From Litoditis marina (Eukaryota > Nematoda > Chromadorea > Rhabditida > Rhabditidae): 64,000 nucleotides of DNA. Location: positions 426,001 through 490,000 of the forward strand of contig OZ038437.1 in assembly GCA_964036275.1 (NCBI GenBank). The letters are read 5' to 3'. The translations under genes and the position numbers were made by a program. A model generated the notes under the pieces. That model saw only the letters and a program-made list of their open reading frames with translations, was not told the origin of the DNA and searched no databases. Within the stretch, counting starts at the first letter, position 1. Every line of letters starts with the position of its first letter. Below, in pieces: positions 13,903 to 24,400 of this stretch.

Positions 13903-14033
13903 CTAGAACATTCCGGCATTCTTATCCCAAGCCTCCCTATTTTGCGTGGCATGTATCCCGGCGGATTTTGTAGCACGGAAATAGCGTGTGTTTGAGGAGA
14001 CGCAGATTGGGATGAAAAAACCGAGATCTTTTA
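13903..14033. mobile_element. Short hairpin element, family E
   Basis: The left end CCGGCATTCTTATCCCA is mirrored at the right by TGGGATGAAAAAACCGAG, with an inner TTTGAGGAGAC/GCCTCCC arm. Related hairpins lie at about 21620-21755 and 26020-26132, all about 110-140 bp. Each reads GATCCCGGCATCTTCATCCCA-like at its ends and CGCTATTTC near its centre. Confidence 0.6.
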
Positions 14034-15086
14034 GCGTGCGCACACAGTAATAATGATGAAAACTCAGATTATGCTTGCGTAACATTGACTGACTGTGAAT
14101 ACAGCATGGCGGAAATGCGAATCGATTTTTGCCGTTTCGACTAGAATTTTTCTGTAACTCTCGAACAGTTGTATTGTCGAACTGATTTGATTAAATCTTT
14201 TTTTTGTGAAATACAGAGCATGGTCGGAGCACGGTTTTCCGTTCTAGTGCGCCAATTGGCGTTCGTCCGTCTGCCAATCGGCGTTCCAGCCGTCTGTCGC
14301 CTAATTACGTGTTTGTCGGTGATGCCGACGCGCGATGCATACGATGCACAAATTAAGGCGACCCGTCGATTGAATGCTAATTTATATAGCGATGGGGGTC
14401 AATCGGGGTGGCCAAGGAGAGAAGTTGATACGGGGGGATTAGGGTTCTCATTCCAAGTTCAAAATTCTATTTTTTTAGGCAGACTCCAGATATGACATAT
14501 AGGGTTCGATAAGGGCTCGTAATTCGACTCAAGAGCAGTATTATCAATACTACAAACACGACGGGATAGACAATTCTCAAAGCGATGGTGATGAATCTGC
14601 TGGAGAGAACTAGATATGAAATCTTTCTTGTAGTTTGATCCAAAAAGCGACGGCATATAACTACAGACATAAAGGGATAGAGCAACATATACCGGATGGG
14701 CCTGCTTATGGAGAGAACGAGCCCATACCGATTGAGTTCAATCTCAAGTGTTGGGTTTCCTAGCTTCGATTCCGATTTCCACCTCGAAAGAGTAATTAGG
14801 CGCTTCACTTATCTACCAAGAGATGAATATTGCTGAATCATGTTATGAAAACCTGCCAAGGAGTCTGTGGATTATTTTTTCAATGTTCATTTATAAAAAC
14901 AGCAACTTCATGTTATCTCGTAAGCTTCCGTCACGACTAGCATCATCAGACTACTCAAACTGTCCACGTTTATCATGTCAAACACCGAATTCCCCGGAGC
15001 TCATATGCCTCATAGTTGCATGTTTTCAACGGTTACACATTTTTACAGGTACCACGTGTTCAGTGAACAGGTAACTTATTCTTTTT

Positions 15087-15151
15087 ACTATGACTCATTC
15101 TCTCATTCAGATCAAACCGATCGCAACTGTGCTCTTTTCTACTAATTTCCT
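15087..15151 (+). repeat. Left copy of a 65-bp direct repeat flanking the LTR element
   Basis: This block, starting ACTATGACTCATTCTCTC, ends exactly where the 5' LTR begins. An identical block follows the 3' LTR at 18725-18789. Normal LTR-element target duplications are 4-6 bp. Confidence 0.9.
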
Positions 15152-15534
15152 TGTTGGGTATTGCTAAAATCCCAATACCACATTGATCGTTCTTTGTGTG
15201 CTAAATGATCTTTTGTACTCTACGTGACATTCGTCACATATTTTTGTCCTACCATTCAAGGGTCAGTAATCAATATCAGGATTGCGCCCTCTCTTGCACC
15301 TCTCGCACCCTCATTCGTAAACTAGCGACTCACGAGCTAGTGATCTCCTAGATATTGTCTGTGTTAACTATCTCTCTCTTTCTCTAACGTAAGTAGTTAC
15401 TAGGGTCGTATACTTGTTACTTATTTATACTTAATAAACATTATTACGTAAGTGTTTTGTATAATACAAAAAGGCTAACGTATCGCCCTAAGTTTCTACA
15501 AGGTTGTAACTTTGTGATTGCAAAGGATACAACA
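15152..15534 (+). repeat. 5' LTR
   Basis: 383 bp, TGTTGGGTATTGC ... GGATACAACA. An AATAAA at 15433-15438 marks the likely R-region poly(A) signal. It looks the same as the 3' LTR at every base I compared. Confidence 0.95.
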
Positions 15535-15538
15535 TAAT

Positions 15539-15556
15539 TGGCGATCAGGATAGGCA
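15539..15556 (+). promoter_or_regulatory. Putative primer-binding site
   Basis: TGGCGATCAGGATAGG begins 4 nt after the 5' LTR. A TGG start matches the CCA end of a priming tRNA. I cannot name the tRNA from the sequence alone. Confidence 0.45.
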
Positions 15557-15680
15557 AAAGTCTCATTGCGTTCACTAGTACTTTGTTACTGGTAAGTTCG
15601 GTAAGTTCGGAATCCCTGGAAACATCGATTGTTGGACGTGGATTTCGAGAGGAAGCTCTACTCTTCTCTTCGTCGTCGCC

Positions 15681-15785
15681 TCTGGTGTGGGTAAAACCAA
15701 TCAGAGATAGTCTTCGCGTCTGGTGTGGGTAAAACCAATCAGAGATAGTCTTCGCGTCTGGTGTGGGTGAAACCAACCAGAGAAA
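15681..15785 (+). repeat. 38-bp tandem repeat in the retrotransposon leader (about 2.8 units)
   Basis: The unit begins TCTGGTGTGGGTAAAACCAA and restarts at 15681, 15719 and 15757. The third unit is partial and has two changes (GTGAAACCAACC). It lies in the untranslated leader, where packaging or dimerisation signals of LTR elements usually reside. Confidence 0.85.
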
Positions 15786-15962
15786 GTTTGTTGTGAAATA
15801 CTAGGCAGAGGCTCTGCCCAAGGTATTGTCGCCGACCCCCGCTGTGTAGCAGCACCCAGTTGAATTGCTGGTTAAGCCTTTTCCTTAGGGGAAGTGCTGC
15901 CCAAATTTTCAATTGGTCGTTGTTATCACCGGGGTTAGGCGAATCGCTGCCCAAATTTTTAT

Positions 15963-18197
15963 TTGGGTGAATCTTTTGATACGCAGTATCAAACAAGGAA
16001 GGGTCTACATATGCCGAACGGGAACATGGAGGTTCAACAACCACAACAGGAGAGCAGTATTGAGAGCATGTTATTGCAAATACTGCAAGGACAACAACAA
16101 CAATTCAAGCAACATGAAGAGAGAATGAGGCGGCTGGAGCTCATTTTGGAGAACAGCGCAACCACAGACAATGGAGATACAGCAATGGCACACGCAAGTA
16201 CATCAAGATTGTTGAATGACTTGAGCTCAAGGCTAAGTACGTTCGTGTTTGATCCAGAGAACAATCAAACATTCTCACGATGGTACGATCGATACAGTGA
16301 GGTATTCACAACGGATGGTGCATTGTTGGACGACAAATCGAAGGTTCGTTTGTTGGTTGGCAAGTTGTCTAACGATGTTTTCGATCGTTATTCGAACCAG
16401 ATATTGCCAAAGACAACGACTGATATCGACTTCAAGGAAACAGTAGCAACTCTGAAGGAGATGTTCAATCCAAAAGTATCTTCATTTACATCGAGATACC
16501 AGTGCCTGAAACTCGAGAAGAAGGAGTCGGAAGACTATATGGAGTACACTGGCCGTGTTAACGAGCAGTGTGAGAAGGCGAATTTTCAACAGTTGAATAG
16601 CGATGGATTGAAAGCGTTGTTATGGATATATGGACTGAAGTCGAGTAGAGATGCTGAACTGCGGCAAAGGCTACTACTTTTCCTGGATAATAATAATTCG
16701 AGAAAGGAGACTTTCACACTACACGACTTGTACAAAGAGTGTGACTTGTGGCTCAACGTGAAGCGAGAGTCGAAAATGCTTGAATCTGGAGCACATTTCG
16801 TGAATGAGGTCAGACGTAGCGAATCGAGTGAAGATAGTGGTGGATCAGATTCTACCGAGAGATTGTGTTGGAACTGCGGTAGGAATGGTCACATCTCTTC
16901 CAATTGTCGAGCCAGGAAGTGGAAATGTAGCAAGTGCAAATGCGAGGGACACAAGCAAGAGTTCTGTGAACGAGCAAGAAGGTTCAGAACAAAGACGTTT
17001 AGAACTGGGACGCGCGTGAACAATTCGGTATTTGTTCAGTGTCGAGGACGTGGAAGAGAGGTTAACGTGGTACGACGTTACCTACCTGTTCAAGTGAATG
17101 GTCATGATCTGGAAATGCAACTAGATACCGGTTCCGATATCACGATGTTGAATGTGAAGGATTGGGAACGAATGGGAAGACCAAATCTGGAACGATCAAA
17201 AGTACAAGTTTCAAATGCCAGTGGAAATCCTATGACTGTTATGGGTAGAATGAAATGTCACTTTGTGATCAACTCAGAGCATGGAACAGGAGATGTTCAT
17301 GTGTCAAACGCAAGAAGTGTGTGTGGCTTAGATTGGCTGACACAGAACAAGAAAATGTCGCATTATTTAAGTATGATGTCAGACATGTGCAAGCCAGTAG
17401 AGCTTGGCAGCGGGAAATCATCACTCGACAGGAGCAAGAGACCACCAAGATTGAAGGATGGCAGAAGCTATGGAGAACGGAACGTGCAGTACGAGACAAG
17501 GAATGTAGTCAAAGAGAGTTCTCCAACCGAAGTTGTCGAAGATGAGATCAAACGGAGTGATCCAACTGGAAGTTCAGTGATGCCGGGAACACGGAAGAAG
17601 AAGTGGAAGAGGGTCACTGTTGATGTGGTTGGACCAATAGAAGGCAACTCGTTTCTAGTAGTGGAAGACGAACGTGGAAGTTGGCCAGAAGTTTCTCTGA
17701 TGAAGGACATCAAAGCGGAATCAACCATACGTGAAATGATGGATTTGTTCAAAAGAGTTGAGCAAATGCCAGATACCATTGTCACAAGGTTGAATTCACA
17801 GTTTACTTCAAAGAAATTCAGGATGGAATGTGAGAAGGCAAGTCTCAAACTGGAGTACTCATTTTCATCTGAATTGGAATGTGGACAGAAGTGTGTAAGG
17901 TTTGCAGAAAACTTACAGCATGAACTGTGCCAACGAAGACTGACTGGAAACAGTCTATATCAGCAGGATGTGAATGAGTTGCGCGACGCATACTTTCATT
18001 CAGAAGGAGGAGGGAACGGCAAGTTCGTGAAGAACTGTGCTACATCTACATCAAAGCTCTCTAGTTCAATGGAACTTGAGTTGTTGAAGGATGTAAATCG
18101 AGAGAACAATCTACTGAGTGGAAAGAATGAGACACAGAGGAAAAATGAGAAGAAGCAGCGGACACCGAGGTTATCGAATGAAGTCGTCGTGGTATAG
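15963..18197 (+). CDS. Gag-protease with in-frame integrase remnant (no RT/RNase H)
   Basis: One frame of 744 codons. Residues 1-50 are Gln-rich; an alternative start is Met17 (16011). Residues about 90-270 resemble the Gag domain of K02A2.6-type Ty3/Gypsy elements (FDPENNQTFSRWYDRY and similar). Two zinc knuckles follow: C302-C305-H310-C315 (CX2CX4HX4C) and C322-C325-H330-C335. The aspartic protease active site is DTGSD at 388-392. Directly after the protease, residues about 548-690 match an integrase core: VDVVGPIEG with Asp554, then SWPEV, then IVTRLNSQFTS (606-616), where an active enzyme has IVSDNGTQFTS. The second catalytic Asp is therefore lost. Nothing resembling RT (YxDD) or RNase H lies between protease and integrase. 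The frame is nevertheless intact to a TAG, suggesting recent selection or recent origin. Confidence 0.9.
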   Translation: MGESFDTQYQTRKGLHMPNGNMEVQQPQQESSIESMLLQILQGQQQQFKQHEERMRRLELILENSATTDNGDTAMAHASTSRLLNDLSSRLSTFVFDPENNQTFSRWYDRYSEVFTTDGALLDDKSKVRLLVGKLSNDVFDRYSNQILPKTTTDIDFKETVATLKEMFNPKVSSFTSRYQCLKLEKKESEDYMEYTGRVNEQCEKANFQQLNSDGLKALLWIYGLKSSRDAELRQRLLLFLDNNNSRKETFTLHDLYKECDLWLNVKRESKMLESGAHFVNEVRRSESSEDSGGSDSTERLCWNCGRNGHISSNCRARKWKCSKCKCEGHKQEFCERARRFRTKTFRTGTRVNNSVFVQCRGRGREVNVVRRYLPVQVNGHDLEMQLDTGSDITMLNVKDWERMGRPNLERSKVQVSNASGNPMTVMGRMKCHFVINSEHGTGDVHVSNARSVCGLDWLTQNKKMSHYLSMMSDMCKPVELGSGKSSLDRSKRPPRLKDGRSYGERNVQYETRNVVKESSPTEVVEDEIKRSDPTGSSVMPGTRKKKWKRVTVDVVGPIEGNSFLVVEDERGSWPEVSLMKDIKAESTIREMMDLFKRVEQMPDTIVTRLNSQFTSKKFRMECEKASLKLEYSFSSELECGQKCVRFAENLQHELCQRRLTGNSLYQQDVNELRDAYFHSEGGGNGKFVKNCATSTSKLSSSMELELLKDVNRENNLLSGKNETQRKNEKKQRTPRLSNEVVVV

Positions 18198-18329
18198 CCA
18201 GTCTCTACGTGGTATTTCCCAACTTCTATATATCTCATGTTGCCGAAGCTGTCTACCAGTTCAACTAAGCTTAGTCGACGATATCTTTCTTCGTGACAAT
18301 AGTTGTTTCTGTTACCCCAAGGTTCGTCT

Positions 18330-18341
18330 TAAAAGGGGAGG
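18330..18341 (+). promoter_or_regulatory. Polypurine tract
   Basis: AAAAGGGGAGG lies immediately before the 3' LTR, the normal position of the plus-strand primer. Confidence 0.85.
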
Positions 18342-18724
18342 TGTTGGGTATTGCTAAAATCCCAATACCACATTGATCGTTCTTTGTGTGCTAAATGATC
18401 TTTTGTACTCTACGTGACATTCGTCACATATTTTTGTCCTACCATTCAAGGGTCAGTAATCAATATCAGGATTGCGCCCTCTCTTGCACCTCTCGCACCC
18501 TCATTCGTAAACTAGCGACTCACGAGCTAGTGATCTCCTAGATATTGTCTGTGTTAACTATCTCTCTCTTTCTCTAACGTAAGTAGTTACTAGGGTCGTA
18601 TACTTGTTACTTATTTATACTTAATAAACATTATTACGTAAGTGTTTTGTATAATACAAAAAGGCTAACGTATCGCCCTAAGTTTCTACAAGGTTGTAAC
18701 TTTGTGATTGCAAAGGATACAACA
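18342..18724 (+). repeat. 3' LTR
   Basis: 383 bp, same length and apparently same sequence as the 5' LTR, ending GGATACAACA. Confidence 0.95.
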
Positions 18725-18789
18725 ACTATGACTCATTCTCTCATTCAGATCAAACCGATCGCAACTGTGCTCTTTTCTACTAATTTCCT
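18725..18789 (+). repeat. Right copy of the 65-bp direct repeat flanking the LTR element
   Basis: Identical by eye to 15087-15151 and begins at the first base after the LTR's terminal CA. Confidence 0.9.
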
Positions 18790-19136
18790 TCTTCTAATTT
18801 CTTTTAAGCGCATTCGACAGACGTAACTAGTTCTATGCATTAATGCTTCATTGGTTCTTTTGAAGCAAAAATGGTCATGTGAAGAATTAATACATTTGCT
18901 GAAGGTCATTAACGGTATATCAGACAAGCTATATAGACATAGTTCGTCTTCAAACTATATGCTGATACGATATTATTTTTTTAATGATAAGAAGGTACTT
19001 CACTCCCCCGATACTCCTCCATAGTGGGGCAGGTAGTATGGTTGCCTGTTTCCTATGTCGGTTCCTACTTATTTAGTAAATTTCCTTGTCCATATTCTAA
19101 TCCTAATGAACGCGCGAATTTGGATGATTCTGTATA

Positions 19137-20610
19137 ATATCGCGCGGAGCGCGAAGCGCTCTGCGTGAGTTGTCTTTGGTTTGGCCATTGCGGACTCGTT
19201 TTTTCCTTTTGATTACCAAAAATCTTCAAACATATCCTTTTTTTGAAAACTAAAAGGAGAGAACGTTAGAGAATCACGAATTGAACATTGTGTGAAAATT
19301 TCAGCCAAATCGGATTATTTTCGCCTGAGTTATGGTTTCGTGTCGTTGTTGAAAAGTTCCGCCGTAATTCGTCCCTCGTCCCTCGTCCCTCGTCCCTCGT
19401 CCCTCGTCCCTCGTCCCTCGTCCCTCGTCCCTCGTCCCTCGTCCCTCGTCCCTCGTCCCTCGTCCCTCGTCCCTCGTCCCTCGTCCCTCGTCCCTCGTCC
19501 CTCGTCCCTCCTCCCTCACGGAATTCTGTCCGCATCGTAGTGGAAAAACTACTGAACCAATTTGGCTGAAATTTGGAATATCTATTCTATGCCAAAAGTT
19601 AGCTCGTCGCGCCAAGTATGAAATGTATATGTAATCTCTGGCGCCGGGCGCGGGCGCCAATAGGCGCCAAAAATGACTATTGGAAAAACTATCGAACCGA
19701 TTTAGCTGAAATTTGAAACATGAGTTCCAATGCGAAATTTAGCATGTCGCGCCAAATATGAGATGTATAGCTCGTCATTGGCGCCGGGCGCGGGCGCCAA
19801 TAGGCGCCAAAACCACTATTGGAAAAACTACCGAACCGATTTAGCTGAAATTTGGAACATGAGTTATAATGCAGCCCGTCGCGCCAAATATGAGATGAAT
19901 ACATCATTGGCGCCCGGCGCTGGCGCCAATAGGCGCCAAAAACGGCAAAACACTATTTATCATCAACTAAAATGTTGAACACTAATAGAAATTGAATAAT
20001 TTGGTGAAAAGTGTGAAAGTCTTCTTCCAAAACTGAAATTTTTCTTCTGGCGCTCGAACCAGGCGCCAGATGGCGCCAAAACCCAAACTCACAACAGCGT
20101 CAATGGAATCGTCTGAAATTCGGTACACTAAATAACTATCACATGGCAAGTAAGATGCTCAATCTGAAAATCAAAAAAAGTTCTGTTGGCATTGTGCGCT
20201 GGCGCCAATTGGCGCCAAAGTTGGAAAAATATCAGTTATCGTCTATCAAACTGTTTCAAGTTAACATATATTGAATATTCCAATGTGAAATATAGATCCA
20301 CAAATTCAAAACCGAATTTTATCTTCTGGCTCGGAACAGACGCCAAATGGCGCCAAAACAAAAACACACGAACTGACAATTGAATATTGCTCCATTCAGT
20401 AATTGACACATGTAGTGTGTACTGGTAGCTCAAAAACCTAGAAAATTTCGTTTCGTTCTGGCGCCAGACATGTGTGCCAATTGGCGCTGGAACGAAAAAC
20501 AAGAAAGCTTCAACATGAAGGTTTTTCATGTGGTATCGGAAATAATGGCTATATTGTAAGTGATTTGGTGTCTCTAATTGTAGATTGCTCAATGGCGCCA
20601 ATCCCGTTCG
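19137..20610 (+). mobile_element. Repeat family C, copy 1 (hairpin terminus, CCCTCGT array, GGCGCC-rich units)
   Basis: The left end carries a stem-loop of the type GCAGCGCTTCGCGCTGC (here GCGCGAAGCGC). Next come GAGTTGTCTTTGGTTTGGCC, a CCCTCGT satellite, and three to four units of about 130 bp each with GCTGAAATTTGGAA and clustered GGCGCCAATAGGCGCC. A copy in the opposite orientation lies at 40370-41486. The right border is uncertain. I find no coding sequence; the long frames over the satellite are 7-mer artefacts. Confidence 0.75.
19373..19510 (+). repeat. CCCTCGT heptamer satellite (about 19 units)
   Basis: Perfect tandem CCCTCGT copies ending in CCCTCCTCCCTC. The related element at 41240-41268 has only about three units, so the array expanded in this copy. 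Confidence 0.97.
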
Positions 20611-20864
20611 CTTATCGCCGCTAAAAGCGGTGTACATGTCAATCGGAACGTTTAGCGTTTTCGTTCAGTTGTTGATAGTCACAGAGCCAGTAACTTAGCG
20701 TTAAAATAGCGTTATATTACAGCACCAGCAATTTTATGGTCTGCATTTGGCTTCGTGCACACACAAAACTAAGATTTCCATAATAATATATTGAGTCCAC
20801 AAGATCCACTCTGTGAATAGGCAACATAGGAAGTTGTAGGAGTACAACTAGCAAAAAAACAATT

Positions 20865-21230
20865 AGTAAAAAGTGGGGGAACCAACAAATGTGTGAGTTG
20901 TGTTTGGTTTGACCTCGATATCAGCAAAAAGTGAACGATACGAATTGCTGTGATACTGTAGCAGAAGTATTCTGCAAAAATAGAACAATACAAATGTTGC
21001 ACAATGGTTCACAACGCACGCATGTCGTCAAAGCACACATGAAATACCATTCGGCAATTTCTGAAATATCATGCGGGCTTCGTGAACCATTGTGCAACAT
21101 TTGTATTGTTCTATTTTTGCAGAATACTTCTGCTACAGTATCACAGCAATTCGTATCGTTCACTTTTTGCTGATATCGAGGTCAAACCAAACACAACTCA
21201 CACATTTGTTGGTTCCCCCACTTTTTACTA
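20865..21230. mobile_element. Hairpin MITE, family B (TAGTAAAAAGTGGGGG ends)
   Basis: A 366-bp palindromic element: TAGTAAAAAGTGGGGG at the left and its reverse complement at the right. The arms stay almost perfectly complementary for about 145 bp around a loop of about 70 bp. The symmetry is good enough that the two strands encode the same short peptide. Related elements: 39803-40146, 46053-46491 and a half copy at 29207-29340. Confidence 0.9.
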
Positions 21231-21475
21231 ATCAAAGTTGGTTTCAGTTCTGATCACTCAGTTGAGTGCGGGTTGAAACAGAAGAAAAAGATGAGAAAAC
21301 GCAGTACTTTCATCTTCTATTCTCAAATTGCAAATAGGAAGATTTTTCATTATTCTTCTGTCTCACCTTTTTTCGAACTTCACTCTCGCGAAGGAGTTGT
21401 TATTGTTGCATTTCACAGTTTGAACTTCTTACGAAAGACACTCCTATATCAGAAGTCGCAATGCCACTGCGTGTT

Positions 21476-24400
21476 ATGGATGGATCCCACATGGAATTAG
21501 CCAAATCAAACAATGCCAACTGGACAGTTTCTCTCAGATCAACCATAGATACTGGTTAGTCCAAAATCACCGTTTATCAACCAGAATACACACCAACCCT
21601 GAGCTGACTACGTTTGCTAGAACATCCCAGTACGTTCATTCCATTCTGCGTCTCTCGCCATGCGCACTATTTCGCGTACGCGGGTCGGAGAGCAGAGAAA
21701 TAGCGTGTGTTCGAGGAGACCCAGGTTGGGATAGAAAGGGTGGGATGTTCATGAATACGTCATATCAATCAACCAACTAGAACTATGAACCGTTTCGAAA
21801 TCAGTTTTTGAAGTGAATCTGTACGTTTGGCTTATAGATACACAATACAAAGTTATTCTTCCGAGCTTCAGCTTCAACAGGTACTTAGAAAGACAGTTTT
21901 TTTTACCGGAATCTTGAAGCTACACGCGGATTAATGCCTATTTGCTTCTGTTGTGTTCAGAGAATGTTCCGAGTGATATGACATTTAGGTCGGAGTCCAC
22001 TTTCGGACATAGTCATTGGTACAATTATGATGCTTCTATCAACCACATGTACCATCTCATATATGCTACTTTTACAGGTGAACTACATATATAGAATCAT
22101 GAAAACTTGAACCATCACACGTATAAGGCTAACTCAAAAGGGGCAAGCTAAAACGGGGCTTGCCGCTCTGTTCATCGTTGTTTGTCGTTCGAACCTACCG
22201 TCTCTATCGTCAACTCTATGCGGTCTCTGTATAGTTCGCACATTTCCCAACTGGACTTGGGCAGCTTGCCAATGAAATTTCAAGGCAATTGTTGAACATG
22301 CTGAAAAACTTCAAAACAATTGAAATTTATGTGAAAGGTTCTTACCCTTAGTTACAATTCGTATTCAAGAAAACTTTTTGTGAAATATATGTTTTCTCTA
22401 AATAACAGTCCTCCAAAGTTATCCTCCAAAGTCAACGAGTCCAGTTGGGAAATGTGAGCACTATAGATCGAACTAGTTGTTACAGCACTTTTCTACACTC
22501 ATTGTTTTCAAATCATAGTTTCCTTGATTGTTTCACATAACTTCCGTTGAATAAGCACAGCAAGTTTAAAGAGTTCTAGAATAATGAAATGGAGAATTTT
22601 CCTACATCAGAATGTCCACAGTTTCAGGTTATCTGGAGAGACGCTTTCCGTTTTCCGAAACCGTTTTACCAGCTGGTTTACGTGTTGGGGGTTTTCGATT
22701 GTATTCAGTGTATTCCCCATTTTGTCACCGGAATATTCACCATAACTCAGTGCGTAGGAGATCCTCTACTGGCTAAGGTAGGCGAAACTTCACCAATTCG
22801 ACGGAGCAGTGTGGGAGGTAACCCGACCTTTTCTGTTGTTTATTTCCAGTACACGCCATAGCGTATAGTCTGTTTCACCAATCGATGTCCTTCTACAGTA
22901 ATCCCTCAAGTTGTCAGGCATTTTCTCATGAATAGCTTTTTAATTTGATTTCACACTCTCAGAATCTGTAGTAGTAAACATACAGAAGACAATACCCCCA
23001 TTGGGAGAAAATCCAGAAATATAATACCAAACGTTGAACTGGAAGTTTGAGCAGATTACTGTAGAGGGTTATACGGGGGTGGAACGAACTATACCAATTT
23101 CGACGAAGAGCAACGCGTCCAAACTACAAACACCGCAAATCTGGTTAGCCTACACTGCGAAGGCTTGGTTCGGAAAGTGCGATATATCGTCGAGTATCTG
23201 AATATGGGCAGGAAGAACTGCTACGATCAATCACGTGGTACCTGGACCTGAATCAATTTCTGCTCATTTCAATCGTGAGGAAACTCCACCCCTCATCAAT
23301 ATTTTCAGTTCCTGGGTAGCATCACCGTCCCTGCCTACATTGCCTACTCGTTGCTACTTTTTCTGCTGGCTCTAAATAGATTTGTACGGATATTATCGGA
23401 AGAGTGGTACTCAACGTTGTTCTCAGCGTTCTCTATGAAGGTGAGACGAGAAACTGCTCTGAGAAAAAATGCATAACAAAAAAATTCGTATACGTACTGA
23501 CCATAACTAAATTGTAGTTTGATCTGGTTTTCGGATTACGCATGGAGTGTGATGAAATGAAACTACATACACAGCGGGTTAGAGCTATATCTACAGTACA
23601 ATCGTATAATGGAACTTCACGTTCTACTGTTCTGAAAGCTCGGGAACATCGTGATAAAAATCTTACCACCCCATACAGTAGTTCAATTTATAAAGTGAAA
23701 TGTTACGTTAATGTTTTGAAACTTTCACTATCTGAGATAATTTTTTCAGATTTGGTTAGGTTCTGTTGTAATGATTTGGTCAATTTACTCCATCGTTCTG
23801 TTTTCACCCTACGCCTCCATCGTCTACGATCCTCAATGGTGAGAGATGGTCATTGACAACCGGTTCGATACGTTATAGAAGAGTTGTATGGGGTTTGTAG
23901 TATGGAAACATGATATCTTCAAACCAAATGATTCAAAAAAGTATTGACTAGAACTCAATAAAGATAAGAAGAAGGCGAAACCACAATAACGCTCCCATTG
24001 TTATAGTGCTCACATTTCCCAACTGGACTCGTTGGCAGCGTGCCAAAAACTTTGGAATACTGTTATTTAGAGAAAACATTTATTTTACAGAAAGTTCCCT
24101 TGAATACGAATTATAACAAACGGAAAGAACAATTCACATGAATTTCTATTGTTTTGAAGAATATCAACATGTTAAAAAACTGCCTTGAAAATTCATTGGC
24201 AAGCTGCCCAAGTTCAGTTGGGAAATGTGCGAACTATATATAATAGCTATTTTCAGGTACAGCTGGACGTATGAACCAAGTGCGGCCTTCTCTCATTCGG
24301 TCCAGACAACCGCAATGTTCATAGAGATATCCACCGTCAGTCTGGCTGCGTTTCTGTATGCGTCGGTGGCGGCGTTGTTATACATGAAGGTGAATGTTGG

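Larger units (their letters stand above)
15152..18724 (+). mobile_element. Ty3/Gypsy-type LTR retrotransposon lacking reverse transcriptase
   Basis: The element has two 383-bp LTRs (15152-15534 and 18342-18724) that start TG, end CA and look identical by eye, so insertion is recent. Between them lie a possible primer-binding site, a 38-bp leader repeat, one 744-codon frame (Gag, zinc knuckles, protease, integrase remnant) and a polypurine tract. It is only about 3.6 kb long because the reverse transcriptase and RNase H are absent. It must therefore rely on enzymes from a related autonomous element. The Gag resembles nematode K02A2.6-type Ty3/Gypsy proteins. Confidence 0.93.

Noticed and set aside
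19373..19510. CRISPR-like array
   Set aside because: It is a pure 7-bp satellite with no spacers, in a eukaryotic genome.
19266..19660. Repetitive 'PSSLVPR' and 'RGTRDEG' frames
   Set aside because: They are six-frame products of the CCCTCGT heptamer satellite, not a repeat protein.
20921..21173. Two open frames with the same peptide on opposite strands
   Set aside because: The identity follows from the perfect hairpin of the family-B MITE and is not a gene.
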